Assembly (NCBI GenBank): GCA_964196195.1
Contig: CAXMSE010000027.1
Span: 1 to 64,000, forward strand
Length of the DNA stretch: 64,000 nt
Source of the DNA: OFTM10 sp964196195
GTDB lineage: Bacteria; Actinomycetota; Acidimicrobiia; Acidimicrobiales; Aldehydirespiratoraceae
Reading direction: 5' to 3'
The first letter of the stretch is position 1. The number at the start of each line of letters is the position of its first letter. The position numbers and the translations under genes were made by a program. Below, piece after piece: positions 57,801 through 64,000 of the stretch. Under the pieces are notes generated by a model that searched no databases, was not told where the DNA came from, and saw only the letters and a program-made list of their open reading frames with translations.

Positions 57801-58060
57801 TTGCCCTTCATCGTCTGGTAGCGGGGGACGACATCCTTCACGTAGCCGGTGAGGAGGTGGCCGTGGTGGGGAAGGCCGTTGGCGAACGGGGGGCCGTCGT
57901 AGAAGACGTATTCGTCGGACTCGGGGCGCTGCTCGACCGAGGTCTCGAATGTTTTCCGGGCCTCCCAGCCCGCGAGAATACGCCGTTCGATGGCCGGAAG
58001 GTCTGGGCTTTCCACGTGCGGATAGGGCGCGGTGTTCCCGTCGGGGGAGGCGTCACTCAT
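54833..58060 (-). CDS. ileS: isoleucyl-tRNA synthetase
   Basis: Class I aminoacyl-tRNA synthetase of 1075 aa, ATG at 58060. The ATP-binding HIGH region is ANGLPHHGHLLTG and the KMSKS loop is GTKLSKKLRNY. GWDCHGLPAE, DYKTLDVDYMESVMWAF and WRTDTPIIYKAMPSWYV are characteristic. Length and loop form match the eukaryotic-like (IleS2-type) enzymes, often less sensitive to mupirocin. A large editing domain lies between. I see no T-box sequence in the leader. Confidence 0.95.
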   Translation of the reverse strand: MSDASPDGNTAPYPHVESPDLPAIERRILAGWEARKTFETSVEQRPESDEYVFYDGPPFANGLPHHGHLLTGYVKDVVPRYQTMKGKRVERRFGWDCHGLPAEMEAEKELPVSGRASIIEYGIERFNDHCRTSVLRYTKEWEKTVTRQARWVDFENDYKTLDVDYMESVMWAFKQLWDKGLIYQANRVLPYSWGAETPLSNHEIRLDDATRPRQDPAVTVAFELDSSAGIPTDEGNDGKVAILAWTTTPWTLPSNLALAVGPDIDYAVMLDADGTRYILGEEVLEKYAKQLEDAERVGTVKGHDLVGRTYQPLFPYFADMAEVDPDNAHHGINRSFVVLGADFVDTTEGTGVVHMAPGFGEDDQRLGEEAGIGMVVPVDDSGRFTDDVVEWAGQNVFEANSSIIKHLRETGQLVRHDSITHNYPHCWRTDTPIIYKAMPSWYVKVTDFRDRLLETNQEINWVPEHIRDGRFGMWLEGARDWSISRNRFWGSPIPVWISDNPDYPRTEVYGSIDELEEAFGHRPTNLHRPFIDELVRPNPDDPTGQSMMRRVPEVLDCWFESGSMPFAQVHYPFENKDWFDEHFPADFIVEYINQSRGWFYTLHVLAGALFDRPAFQNVIVHGILNAEDGTKLSKKLRNYTEPELIFNRQGSDALRWYFMSANIVRGGDMRISDQGIDDGVRQVILPIWNAYSFFTLYANVEGHTATFRTDSTELLDRYILAKTRALIASVEGRMDSYDLPGAAAEIQSFIDALNNWYIRRSRGRFWGTESGHADEAGLDTLYTVLVSLLQVAAPFLPMITEEIWAGLTSPDAGQPESVHLTDWPSLDSYPDDDVLVAAMDRLRDVASTGLRLREDQGLRVRLPLASVTVAGHDASTLAPFADLLADELNVKTVEVTEDIGDLATFILRPDGKALGPRLGKDVQAVFGAARSGDWTANDDGTVTVAGHVLAADEYELALESPEGVVAAALRSNDAVVTLDTDVTDELAAEGLARDLVREIQNARKAEDLVVTDRIKVWIDSPTDKVAAAITHHEAYIAEQVLATSITIGDGAGADQRRVHEARVDNQVLNFSLAVR

Positions 58061-58137
58061 GGGCGACAAGGCTAGCGGTGCAGCGAGAAGGGCCATTGCG
58101 GGTTCCCGTCGAGAATGCTGAGGCCACACCGCGGCGG

Positions 58138-58155
58138 ATGGGTCGCAAGACCCAT
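58138..58155. repeat. inverted repeat in the ileS leader
   Basis: ATGGGT, a 6-nt loop (CGCAAG) and ACCCAT form a perfect 6-bp stem 78 bases upstream of the ileS start. A GTTTT run follows on the plus strand only. Its role is unclear. Confidence 0.3.
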
Positions 58156-58279
58156 GTTTTGGTCAACCTCGAGCATGGTTGGGCCGATGTAGAGACAGGT
58201 AGGACCGCAGAGGGTGGTGAAATCGGGCAGTATGGTGACCGCGCGGGCTTTGAGCCGAATCGGGAATTCTGGAATGGGA

Positions 58280-58915
58280 ATGGCAGGCACGAGCAAGAGA
58301 GACGCGCGCGAGCCCGGCCTCAGCCGTTCACCGGCGACTGTGCCCGAATCGGTCATCGACCGAGCCCGCAACGGGGATCAGGGCGCCTTCGATGTTGTGT
58401 TTGCCACCTATCAGCCCTCCCTCACCCGGTATCTGCGCACGGTCGCTCGAGGTGGTGCCGACGATGTGGCTGCCGCCACCTGGGAGTCGGTGGCCAAGTC
58501 GCTTCATCGTTTCAGGGGCGATGGAACAGACTTCCGGCGCTGGCTGTTCACCATCGCTCGTCGTCGACTCGTCGACGAGGTGCGGCGCGCTTCGCGCCGG
58601 CCACTCCATGTCGCGGGGATCGATGAGGTCGAAGGTCGTGAGGTTGATGCTGTTCCCGGCGCCGACACCTTCCTCGACGTGCCCGATTGGGCCGCTGGCG
58701 TGCTCGCGCTGATACCCACTCGCCAGGCCGAAGTCGTGGCTTTGCGAGTTCTCGGTGGGCTCCCAGTTGCGGAAGTGGCCGAGCTCCTGGGGATCACCGA
58801 AGCCAACGTGAGGGTGCTCAGCCATCGCGGCCTCCAAGCCGTGCAGCAGATCCTGCACGACTCACCCGAGCTACTCACCGAGCCCCGAGATCCACAAATC
58901 TCGTCGGTCGTGTAA
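58280..58915 (+). CDS. ECF-type RNA polymerase sigma factor
   Basis: Sigma-70 family protein of 211 aa. Region 2 has FDVVFATYQPSLTRYLRTV and WLFTIARRRLVDEVRR (2.4-like); region 4 has LPVAEVAELLGITEANVRVL (an HTH). The start could be the ATG at 58274 or 58280; GGAATGGGA before the latter is the better ribosome site. It is followed 31 bases later by an acidic membrane protein, the usual place for an anti-sigma factor. The signal it responds to is unknown. Confidence 0.85.
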   Translation: MAGTSKRDAREPGLSRSPATVPESVIDRARNGDQGAFDVVFATYQPSLTRYLRTVARGGADDVAAATWESVAKSLHRFRGDGTDFRRWLFTIARRRLVDEVRRASRRPLHVAGIDEVEGREVDAVPGADTFLDVPDWAAGVLALIPTRQAEVVALRVLGGLPVAEVAELLGITEANVRVLSHRGLQAVQQILHDSPELLTEPRDPQISSVV

Positions 58916-58946
58916 CGCCCATGGCCTCACCAGCGATCTGTAACAC

Positions 58947-59702
58947 ATGAACGAGATCACCCTCGAGGAAGCAGAGGCGATCATCGACGCCGCAGCGCGC
59001 GGTGATGTGGCCGACGTTCATACCCTGGTCGGCGAAACGCTCGCCGACCTCCATGCTCCGGCCACCGAGGTCGTTGATGGTGCGGCGCCGATCTTGATCA
59101 GCGCCGGCGGCGATGGCTTCACAGCTCGAATCGCACGGCGTACGGCCATCGCCGCGTCGGCCGCGGTGTTGGGTCTGGCCGGGGTGGCGGCGGCCACCAC
59201 GGTGGGGTTCGAGCTGCTCGACACCGGCGGCGACGATGGTCCCGAGTTGATCGTCGAGGAGATCGCGCCCGATATCGACACTGCTGCCATCACCGACTCC
59301 TCGGAGGGGTCCGAAGACGGCGCGGTCACACCGGAGGGCGATGATGCGCCGGCTGGTCGCGTCGAATCGATCGAAGGTGTCGATCCCACCGATGGGCTCG
59401 ACGACGAAGAACTCGAGATCCTTTGCGACACCGCCACCAACCGCGGCGACATCGCATCGAAGGTGGCGAAGGACAAGGTCACAGAGTCCGACGACAGTCC
59501 TGGCCGGCGGGTGGGCGAGGCTGCGAAGTCCGATTGTGGTGAAGGCGACGGGCCCGGTTCCCAACCAGCCGAAACCGCCCCGGCTAGCGATGCCGACCCC
59601 GGGCTTATCGACGAGCCGGGCTCCCCGCGGCGCGGCCACGAAAAGGCCGACCCCCAGCCGAACGGCAGCGGCCGCGAGACCGCCCCGGGGCAGAACAGGT
59701 AG
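58947..59702 (+). CDS. candidate anti-sigma factor with membrane helix
   Basis: Protein of 251 aa. About 60 N-terminal residues (ITLEEAEAIIDAAARGDVAD) are acidic and helical, then one transmembrane segment (TAIAASAAVLGLAGVAAATT), then a long Asp/Glu/Ser/Pro-rich disordered part outside, with two lone Cys. Its place behind the sigma gene and its topology suggest an anti-sigma factor, but the usual zinc motif (HxxxCxxC) is missing. I know no closer family. It ends 12 bases from the convergent ABC-F gene. Confidence 0.55.
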   Translation: MNEITLEEAEAIIDAAARGDVADVHTLVGETLADLHAPATEVVDGAAPILISAGGDGFTARIARRTAIAASAAVLGLAGVAAATTVGFELLDTGGDDGPELIVEEIAPDIDTAAITDSSEGSEDGAVTPEGDDAPAGRVESIEGVDPTDGLDDEELEILCDTATNRGDIASKVAKDKVTESDDSPGRRVGEAAKSDCGEGDGPGSQPAETAPASDADPGLIDEPGSPRRGHEKADPQPNGSGRETAPGQNR

Positions 59703-59714
59703 ACGGCCCGGAGC

Positions 59715-61298
59715 TCAGTTCGTCCAGGCTTTCGCCGGGTTGTCGATTTCGGTGACCTCGTTGTCTTCGCTGAAGGCGACGAAGCGGTCGAAAGTGCGCA
59801 GGAACCAGCGGTCGTGGGTGACGCACACGACGGTGCCCTCGAACACTTCCAACCCTGCCTCCAGGGCTTCGGCCGACGCGACGTCGAGGTTGTCGGTCGG
59901 CTCGTCGAGCAGGAGCAGGTTGGCGCCGTCGATCTCGAGCAGCAGGATCTGGAATCGGGCCTGCTGGCCACCCGACAGGGTGTCGAACGTTTGCTCCGCG
60001 GCACCCTGGAGCTCATAGCGGCGAAGGCGTGACATGGCCGGTCCCCGCATGATGTCGCGCTTGGCGAGGATGTCGAGCAGCACCTTGCCCTTGAGTTCGG
60101 GATGGTCGTGGGTCTGGTTGAAGAGGCCAGGCACCACCCGGGCACCGTGGCGCCATTCGCCCACATGGGCCACATCGCCACCACCGAGGAGGCGCAGGAA
60201 GTGTGACTTGCCGGTGCCGTTGCGACCCACCACCGCCACCCGCTCGCCGAACCAGATCTCGAGATCGAAGGGGTAGGTGAGGTTGGTGAGTTCGAGCTGC
60301 TCGACGATGACGACGCGCTTACCGGTGCGCCCGCCTTCCAGGCGCATGTCGATGCGCTGCTCCTTGGCGAGTTCGGGCGGAGGGCCGGCTTCGTCGTAGT
60401 GGCGGAGGCGGGTCTCCGCGGCGCGCGCCCGGCTGGCGTTGGCGTCGCTCATCGCGGCTCGACGCTTCTGTTCGCGCATGTGGGCGACGAGGCGCTTGCG
60501 TTCATCAGCCCAGCGTCGTTGTTCGTCGCTGATGAGGGCGATGCGGTGTTCACGGGCCTCCCGCCAGGTGGCGAACGACCCGCCATGGGTCCACGCGCTT
60601 TTGGCTTCCAGGGCCACGACCTTGGTTGATGTTTCGGCCAGGAGTTCGCGGTCGTGGCTCACGTAGAGAATCGTTTTGGGTGAGGCCTGAAGGCGCTGCG
60701 ACAACCATTCCTTACCGGGCACGTCGAGAAAGTTGTCGGGCTCATCGAGCAGGAGCACTTCGTGCTCGGATCGAAGCAGCAGTTCGAGGGCCATGCGCTT
60801 TTGCTCACCGCCGGAGAAGGTCGACATCGATCGGGATTCGATCTCGCGCCAGGGGAGGTCGACCACCCGGTGAGCGCATTCTTCCCACAGCACCTCATGG
60901 TCGTAGCCGCCGGCGCTTTCCCAGTGCTCCAGGGCCGCGGCGTATTTCATGCCGTCGTCGGATCCTTCGGCCATGCGGGCCTCGGCTCTGGTGAGTCGAT
61001 CGGCGGCTTCACGGATGGTGGGGTTGGCGAGAGAGAGGTACAGGTCACGAACCGTGGTGGAGCTGTCGAGCGAGCCCACCAGCTGGGTCATCACGCCGAG
61101 CGAGCCCTGTACCGAGATCGTGCCCGTCTCGGCGGTGGCCGTGCCGGCGAGGAGGCGCATCATGGTGGTCTTGCCGGCCCCGTTGGCACCGACGAGGGCC
61201 ACATGGTCGCCCTCTCCCACGCGGAACGACACATCGTCGAGAAGGGTCTGGCCGCCGGGTATCGACCATCCGAGATGGCTGACCTGGATGGATCCCAC
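59715..61298 (-). CDS. ABC-F family ATPase
   Basis: Ribosome-associated ATPase of 527 aa with two ABC domains and no membrane part. The first Walker A is GANGAGKTT, signature TFSGGEQKRMAL, Walker B LLLDEPDNFLDV; the second set is GRNGTGKSH, LSGGQQARFQ and LLLLDEPTDNLDV. A basic linker with EQKRRAAMSDANASRA lies between. It belongs to the Uup/EttA/antibiotic-resistance group; which role it has is open. The ATG at 61298 is 26 bases from the end of the big receptor gene, so they may share a transcript. Confidence 0.9.
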   Translation of the reverse strand: MGSIQVSHLGWSIPGGQTLLDDVSFRVGEGDHVALVGANGAGKTTMMRLLAGTATAETGTISVQGSLGVMTQLVGSLDSSTTVRDLYLSLANPTIREAADRLTRAEARMAEGSDDGMKYAAALEHWESAGGYDHEVLWEECAHRVVDLPWREIESRSMSTFSGGEQKRMALELLLRSEHEVLLLDEPDNFLDVPGKEWLSQRLQASPKTILYVSHDRELLAETSTKVVALEAKSAWTHGGSFATWREAREHRIALISDEQRRWADERKRLVAHMREQKRRAAMSDANASRARAAETRLRHYDEAGPPPELAKEQRIDMRLEGGRTGKRVVIVEQLELTNLTYPFDLEIWFGERVAVVGRNGTGKSHFLRLLGGGDVAHVGEWRHGARVVPGLFNQTHDHPELKGKVLLDILAKRDIMRGPAMSRLRRYELQGAAEQTFDTLSGGQQARFQILLLEIDGANLLLLDEPTDNLDVASAEALEAGLEVFEGTVVCVTHDRWFLRTFDRFVAFSEDNEVTEIDNPAKAWTN

Positions 61299-61324
61299 CC
61301 CGCCAAGCTAGTGGCCGGGCCGGA

Positions 61325-64000
61325 TCAACCCTCGATGAATAATGTTGCCGCGGGTCGATCGGTTCCGCCGATACTGCAGCCGAGGACGATCACCTCGTGG
61401 GGAGGGACGAGGCGTAGCCCGACGAGCCCGGCTTCCTCCGGCCCATAGAACCAAAGGCCGATCGGTAGATCGTCATCGACGAGCCAGACGGCGACCTCGA
61501 CATCGGACTCGCGAACCACGTCGATGAGGACTTTCGAACCGGCGGGAACCCTGGTTGCACCGTCATAGCTGCAGCCGGCTCCGGCGCCGATCGTGAGAGT
61601 CCCGGTGATCGCTGCGTCGTCTTCCAACACCACATCTAGTTCGGTCGCGACCACACGCGTCGCCTCATCACCGTTACACCAGAGCGTCCACGTGCCGCCG
61701 GTGGTGACATTCACCGAGCCCGCGTTGGCACGGCCGGGCCGGGCCGGCACGGCAAGAACGACGTTGCCTTCGCCCGAGGATCCCGAGGACACCGCCACGA
61801 CGCCGTCACCATCTGACTGATTCTCGAAATTGATTCGCAGCACGTCGCCCAATCCCACCGCTGGGACCTCGGATCCGACCGTGCACGTGGTGCCGTCCCA
61901 GCTGACTGCAACCGTCGTGTCGGCGGGAGGGTGGATCGTCGCCGCGGCATCGGGGATGTGGGGCACGACAATGGAGCCGTCGACTACCTTGGCGCTGAGT
62001 TCGTCGAGCCTCTCGATGATGTCATCGGTGAGATTGTCACCGGATGTGGAGTATCCGACGGCCCCGTCGCTCAACCCGAGCGAGATCACTCCGGGCTCCA
62101 GGTCACCGGACGTGAAACGGTCGATCCCTACCCGCAGGGCGAAGTCGTTGCGCTTGATCATCGAGGTGAGGACGTGGTCGCGGACGCCTCCTCCCACTGC
62201 GAGCCATTGATCGGTGTCCACGCCGATTACCCACCGCGTCGGGCCTCCGGACTCGGTGATCTCGTCGGCGACCGCGGGGATGAGGTCGCCCGATTCGCCG
62301 GCCGCGTGGAACACCACATCGGCGCCCGCGTTGTAGAGAGCCCGGGCACCCTCAGCCCCCTGCTTCGGACGGGTAAAGACAGAGACGCCCCCGCCGTCGC
62401 CGACGAGGAACAACGACACGATCTCGATGTTGGGGTTGACGTGGCGGGCTCCGGCTTCGTAGCCGGCGCGGAACGGATCGATTATCTCCTGGCGCCCCCC
62501 GAGGAATCCGATGATGTCGGTCTCGGTGGTGAGGGCCGCGGCCGCGCCGGCCAGGAAGGATCCGTCGGCGGCATCGATCGTGATCGTCGTGAGGTTGTCG
62601 ATACCGAAGTCGGCGGGGAAGTTGTGGAAGGCCACGAACCAGGTGTCGGGATGATCGATCGCGATCTCCGGTATGGCACCCCCCACGTCTTGACTCGAGA
62701 CGATCAGATCGGGACCGGTAGCGGCCAGCGCTTCGATCTCCTCCGCCGGATCGCTGACCGGCTCCAGGAGCACGGCGTCGAAGTCGAGCTCCAGTTGCGC
62801 TTGCGCCCAACCCGCTCGCATCTGCACCTCGATGGCAGCGTCGGGGCCGAACGGTGACGCCGCGTAGGCGATTCGGGGACGCGGGTCTTCACCCCCGAAC
62901 AGCCAGGCCGCCGCGCCGCCGCCTATCAGCGCGACGACGACCACAACCAGTCCGTAGGTCCGGCGCCGCACCCGACCGGCCATCGCCTGTTCTCGTCCGG
63001 TGCGCTCGGCTTCGTCGCGGTCGGCATCGTCGCGGGCCGCCGTCGACTCCCGGATGAAGGTCTGTTCGGTGGCGGAAAGTTCGAGGGTGGCGGTGTCGGC
63101 CCAGGTCTCGTAGTCGACTAGGCGCTGGCCGACGAGCAGATAGTCGGGGTTGCGGTCGGCTGTGTTCCACTCGTTCATGGCGGCAACGAGGGTGGAGTGG
63201 CGGACGATGTCGCTGCCGGCCTCGTCGATCCACCCTCGCAGACGGGGCCATTCGGTGAGAAGGGCCTCGTGGGCCACCTCGACGGTGGGGGAGCCGGTGA
63301 CCTGATCGCGATCGAAGGCGAGCAGGCGTTGGGTACCGAACACCTCGATCGCCCTTTGGGTGGCGACGAGGTCGCCCGGCATCGAGGTGAGTTCGGAGGC
63401 CAGAACCCGCCGCCGACTCCAGTCGCGTTCACCGCTGATCGTGACGAGGCGTAAGACGAGCTGGCGTGCGGCTATCTGTTCGTCGTCGCCCAGCTCGGCC
63501 CACAGGTCCTCGGCCCGTTGAGCGAGGGCGCCGCGAATGCCCCCCATCGCGGTGTAGGCGTCGAGGGTCACGACGTCGCCCTCTCGGCGGTCGAACAGCA
63601 TCGTGAGCGTGTACTGGAAGAGGGGTAGGGCGCCGGGCTGGCCGATCACATCGGTGAGCAGGGTGGCAAGAAGAGTGGGCTCCATCGCCACGCCGGCTCG
63701 CCGCATCGGCTCGGCCACGGCTGTCTCGAGTTCATCGGTCGACAGTGTCGAGACATTGACTATTCCGTCGCCGAGACGCTGGGCCAGGTCGGGGTAGCGC
63801 AGAGGTCGCTCATAGAAGTCGGCTCTGAGTGTGAGCATCACCATCACCCGCCCGCGAGGGTCGTCGAGGGCAGGGCCGAGCAGGTCGATGAACGCCTGTC
63901 GTTCGCTCTCGGCCTCCACCAGGGTGAACAGCTCCTCGAACTGGTCGATCACCAGCAAGAGGCGGCCCCGGTCCGGAATCACTCGGAGCGCTGCTCGCAG
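61325..64000 (-). CDS. partial STAND-type NTPase fused to a membrane helix and BMP-type receptor domain
   Basis: The gene continues past the right edge; 891 codons are seen. The first 330 residues are the rear part of an nSTAND1-like NTPase: Walker B LLLVIDQFEELF, VMLTLRADFYERP, and VAHEALLTEWPRLRGWID. One helix (YGLVVVVVALIGGGAAAWLF, near residues 349-368 here) follows. After it stands a BMP/PnrA-type ligand-binding domain with RIAYAASPFGPDA, DLIVSSQDVGG, FLGGRQEIIDPFRAGYEAG and GADVVFHAAGESG, and then 200 residues of beta-rich tail with four Cys. The likely role is a transmembrane sensor for a nucleoside-like ligand. The P-loop and any DNA-binding domain are outside the window. Confidence 0.8.
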   Translation of the reverse strand: MRAALRVIPDRGRLLLVIDQFEELFTLVEAESERQAFIDLLGPALDDPRGRVMVMLTLRADFYERPLRYPDLAQRLGDGIVNVSTLSTDELETAVAEPMRRAGVAMEPTLLATLLTDVIGQPGALPLFQYTLTMLFDRREGDVVTLDAYTAMGGIRGALAQRAEDLWAELGDDEQIAARQLVLRLVTISGERDWSRRRVLASELTSMPGDLVATQRAIEVFGTQRLLAFDRDQVTGSPTVEVAHEALLTEWPRLRGWIDEAGSDIVRHSTLVAAMNEWNTADRNPDYLLVGQRLVDYETWADTATLELSATEQTFIRESTAARDDADRDEAERTGREQAMAGRVRRRTYGLVVVVVALIGGGAAAWLFGGEDPRPRIAYAASPFGPDAAIEVQMRAGWAQAQLELDFDAVLLEPVSDPAEEIEALAATGPDLIVSSQDVGGAIPEIAIDHPDTWFVAFHNFPADFGIDNLTTITIDAADGSFLAGAAAALTTETDIIGFLGGRQEIIDPFRAGYEAGARHVNPNIEIVSLFLVGDGGGVSVFTRPKQGAEGARALYNAGADVVFHAAGESGDLIPAVADEITESGGPTRWVIGVDTDQWLAVGGGVRDHVLTSMIKRNDFALRVGIDRFTSGDLEPGVISLGLSDGAVGYSTSGDNLTDDIIERLDELSAKVVDGSIVVPHIPDAAATIHPPADTTVAVSWDGTTCTVGSEVPAVGLGDVLRINFENQSDGDGVVAVSSGSSGEGNVVLAVPARPGRANAGSVNVTTGGTWTLWCNGDEATRVVATELDVVLEDDAAITGTLTIGAGAGCSYDGATRVPAGSKVLIDVVRESDVEVAVWLVDDDLPIGLWFYGPEEAGLVGLRLVPPHEVIVLGCSIGGTDRPAATLFIEG

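Noticed and set aside
58061..58279. T-box riboswitch upstream of ileS, as in many actinomycetes
   Set aside because: No GGGUGG-x-ACCGCG sequence in the proper direction. ACACCGCGG occurs on the plus strand only. A 34-codon ORF (start near 58176, minus) has a single Ile and no other sign of a leader.
1..64000. CRISPR arrays, tRNA or rRNA genes, insertion sequences, integrases
   Set aside because: No regular direct repeats, tRNA-like T-loop sequences, transposase motifs or recombinase genes were seen in any gap or frame.

Overview
High-GC DNA from an actinomycete, most likely class Acidimicrobiia or a close relative (inferred from content, no marker gene). The pointers are: two luciferase-like (F420-type) oxidoreductases, a PAC2 protein, a DUF3048 lipoprotein, a DUF4395/ArsR-rhodanese pair, an MutA/MutB/MeaB set, many GTG/TTG starts, and many genes whose start lies 6-9 nt after a TANNNT box, as in leaderless transcription. 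I found no rRNA, tRNA, CRISPR array, phage or insertion sequence. Genes are dense on both strands.

Layout. 1-3725: a 38-codon ORF and a translationally coupled four-gene ABC-2 export operon (two ATPases, two permeases). 3735-7206 (minus): PAC2 protein, PrmA-like methyltransferase, acyl-CoA thioesterase, enoyl-CoA hydratase. 7233-11417: GGDEF-EAL protein, alpha/beta hydrolase, and an alkaline-phosphatase-superfamily enzyme whose motif order is permuted. 11411-13313: leuA behind a leaderless Leu-rich leader peptide and a terminator-type attenuator. 13313-16639: lipoprotein, coiled-coil VanY-type peptidase, LLM oxidoreductase, and a 40-codon ORF that resembles the one at the left end. 16700-20218: compact run of SufR-like regulator, Crp/Fnr regulator, methyltransferase, SDR and inositol-monophosphatase-family phosphatase. 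20291-26925: DUF3048 lipoprotein, thiolase, small membrane protein, molybdopterin oxidoreductase, GNAT, second LLM oxidoreductase. 26955-27570: decayed SDR and an internally deleted arsenate-reductase-like remnant. 27605-36488: acyl-CoA ligase, MutA, MutB and MeaB, with a Dabb protein and an amidase inverted between MutB and MeaB.

36682-43903: small membrane proteins, TSUP and MFS transporters, a DUF427 protein, a succinate-semialdehyde-type dehydrogenase, and the most notable locus: a thioredoxin-fold gene (41907-42761) with an in-frame TGA at the active-site position, followed at the proper distance by a hairpin with a GGU loop. This is a probable selenoprotein with a bacterial SECIS element. 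43919-48211: nrdAB and a divergent MarR regulator with palindromes between them. 48368-54829: lipoproteins, AIM24 protein, metzincin lipoprotein, and a divergent sulfur-type locus (MFS plus DUF4395 versus an ArsR-rhodanese fusion) with repeated operators. 54833-61298: ileS, an ECF sigma factor with a candidate anti-sigma partner, and an ABC-F ATPase. 61325 to the right edge: a partial STAND-type NTPase fused through one membrane helix to a BMP-type substrate-binding domain, which looks like a transmembrane receptor.

Themes: acyl-CoA and propionyl-CoA metabolism (hydratase, thioesterase, thiolase, ligase, mutase, GTPase), redox and sulfur/selenium chemistry, and several envelope lipoproteins of unknown function.
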